From Betaproteobacteria bacterium (GTDB lineage Bacteria > Pseudomonadota > Gammaproteobacteria > Burkholderiales > Burkholderiaceae_C): a DNA stretch of 64,000 nt. The stretch spans positions 868,001 to 932,000 of the forward strand of contig JADJWD010000002.1 in NCBI GenBank assembly GCA_016716535.1. The letters run 5' to 3'. A program made the translations under genes and the position numbers. The notes beneath the pieces were generated by a model. That model did not search any database. It was not told the origin of the DNA and saw only the letters and a program-made list of their open reading frames with translations. Shown in pieces: positions 63,393 through 64,000 of this stretch; position 1 is the stretch's first letter, and each line of letters begins with the position of its first letter.

Positions 63393-64000
63393 ATGAACAA
63401 ACTCCTTCCGACGATCAACAACCCGGCCGACCTGCGCCGCATCGGCCGCGGCCAGTTGGCGCAGGTGGCGGCCGAGCTGCGCCAGTTCGTGCTCGACACC
63501 GTCAGCCAGACCGGCGGCCACCTCGGCAGCAACCTCGGCACGGTGGAGCTGACGGTGGCGCTGCACTACGTCTTCGACACGCCGCACGACCGCATCGTCT
63601 GGGACGTGGGCCACCAGACGTATCCGCACAAGATCCTCACCGGCCGGCGCGACCGCATGCACACGCTGCGGCAGCTGGGCGGCATCGGCGGCTTTCCTCG
63701 CCGCGACGAAAGCGAGTACGACACCTTCGGCACCGCGCACAGCTCGACGTCGATCTCGGCGGCGCTCGGCATGGCGCTGGCCGCGCAGATGAAGGGCGAG
63801 GACCGCAAGGCCGTGGCGGTGATCGGCGACGGCGCGATGAGCGCCGGCATGGCCTTCGAGGCGCTGAACAACGCCGGCTTCGGCCACAACGGCCACACGG
63901 TGGACATGCTCGTCGTGCTCAACGACAACGACATGTCGATCAGCCCGCCGGTTGGCGCGCTGAACCGCTACCTGGCGCGGCTGATGAGCGGCCAGTTCTA
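63393..64000 (+). CDS. dxs: 1-deoxy-D-xylulose-5-phosphate synthase, partial (5' part, cut by window end)
   Basis: The first 202 codons are present; the frame is open to the window end. MNKLLPTINNPADLRRIG at the N-terminus, then the substrate/TPP histidines in SQTGGHLGSNLGTVELTVALH (core TGGHLGSNLGTVELT) and VGHQTYPHKILTGR, GTAHSSTSISAALGMA, and the thiamine diphosphate motif GDGAMSAGMAFEALNNAG. It makes DXP from pyruvate and glyceraldehyde 3-phosphate, the first step of the MEP pathway. Start ATG at 63393, 9 bases after ispA. Confidence 0.96.
   Translation, partial: MNKLLPTINNPADLRRIGRGQLAQVAAELRQFVLDTVSQTGGHLGSNLGTVELTVALHYVFDTPHDRIVWDVGHQTYPHKILTGRRDRMHTLRQLGGIGGFPRRDESEYDTFGTAHSSTSISAALGMALAAQMKGEDRKAVAVIGDGAMSAGMAFEALNNAGFGHNGHTVDMLVVLNDNDMSISPPVGALNRYLARLMSGQF

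Overview
The window is very GC-rich chromosomal DNA from a betaproteobacterium, most likely Burkholderiales of the Rubrivivax/Methylibium/Piscinibacter type. The evidence is the housekeeping gene order: argF-argD next to a DUF3579 gene and rpsT, then murJ-sirB1-hda-HAD-pcnB, rpsP-rimM-trmD-rplS, and xseB-ispA-dxs. The species assignment is inference from gene order and protein character only.

Positions 1 to about 36,250 form a catabolic island for sugar acids and related polar acids. 55-4932 (minus) is a TRAP transporter with an enolase-superfamily dehydratase or racemase and an SDR dehydrogenase. 5142-10919 (minus) has a mannonate/fructuronate module (mannitol-dehydrogenase-family oxidoreductase plus ManD), a broken 3-hydroxyisobutyrate-dehydrogenase-like gene, an SDR and an IlvD/Edd aldonate dehydratase. 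11082-14228 (plus) carries a 2-hydroxyacid dehydrogenase, an Ldh2-type dehydrogenase, a gluconokinase and a cupin, followed by a FadR/GntR regulator. 20960-24752 (minus) has another SDR, a full transketolase and a second HIBADH-family enzyme. 24749-34954 is a four-carbon acid-sugar module: LtnD-like dehydrogenase, a complete carbohydrate ABC importer, a divergent FadR regulator, OtnK, OtnC, DenD and an SDR. An MFS transporter ends the island.

The most unusual locus is 15192-20936 (plus). A 1087-residue protein fuses a reductive dehalogenase core (corrinoid-type domain plus two 4Fe-4S clusters) to a flavin/NAD reductase and a plant-type 2Fe-2S ferredoxin. It has no Tat signal and no membrane anchor gene. 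It is followed closely by an SDR and an acyl-CoA synthetase, which looks like a cytoplasmic self-sufficient dehalogenation operon.

From 36,367 onward the content is housekeeping: two Hsp20 genes divergent from a CbpA-type DnaJ gene with sigma32-like promoters, arginine biosynthesis, ribosomal proteins S20, S16 and L19, lipid II flippase, replication control (Hda), RNA polyadenylation, phosphate uptake, RsgA, a CAAX-type protease, oligoribonuclease, a ZIP transporter, UspA, a sulfurtransferase, an EamA exporter, a Rieske oxygenase and the isoprenoid genes, ending inside dxs.

Two places look like sequence or assembly problems rather than biology: a run of 74 consecutive G at 15039-15112, and a G-rich patch at 8025-8056 between two copies of a 14-base repeat that breaks a gene. 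No tRNA, rRNA, CRISPR array, insertion sequence or phage gene was recognised.
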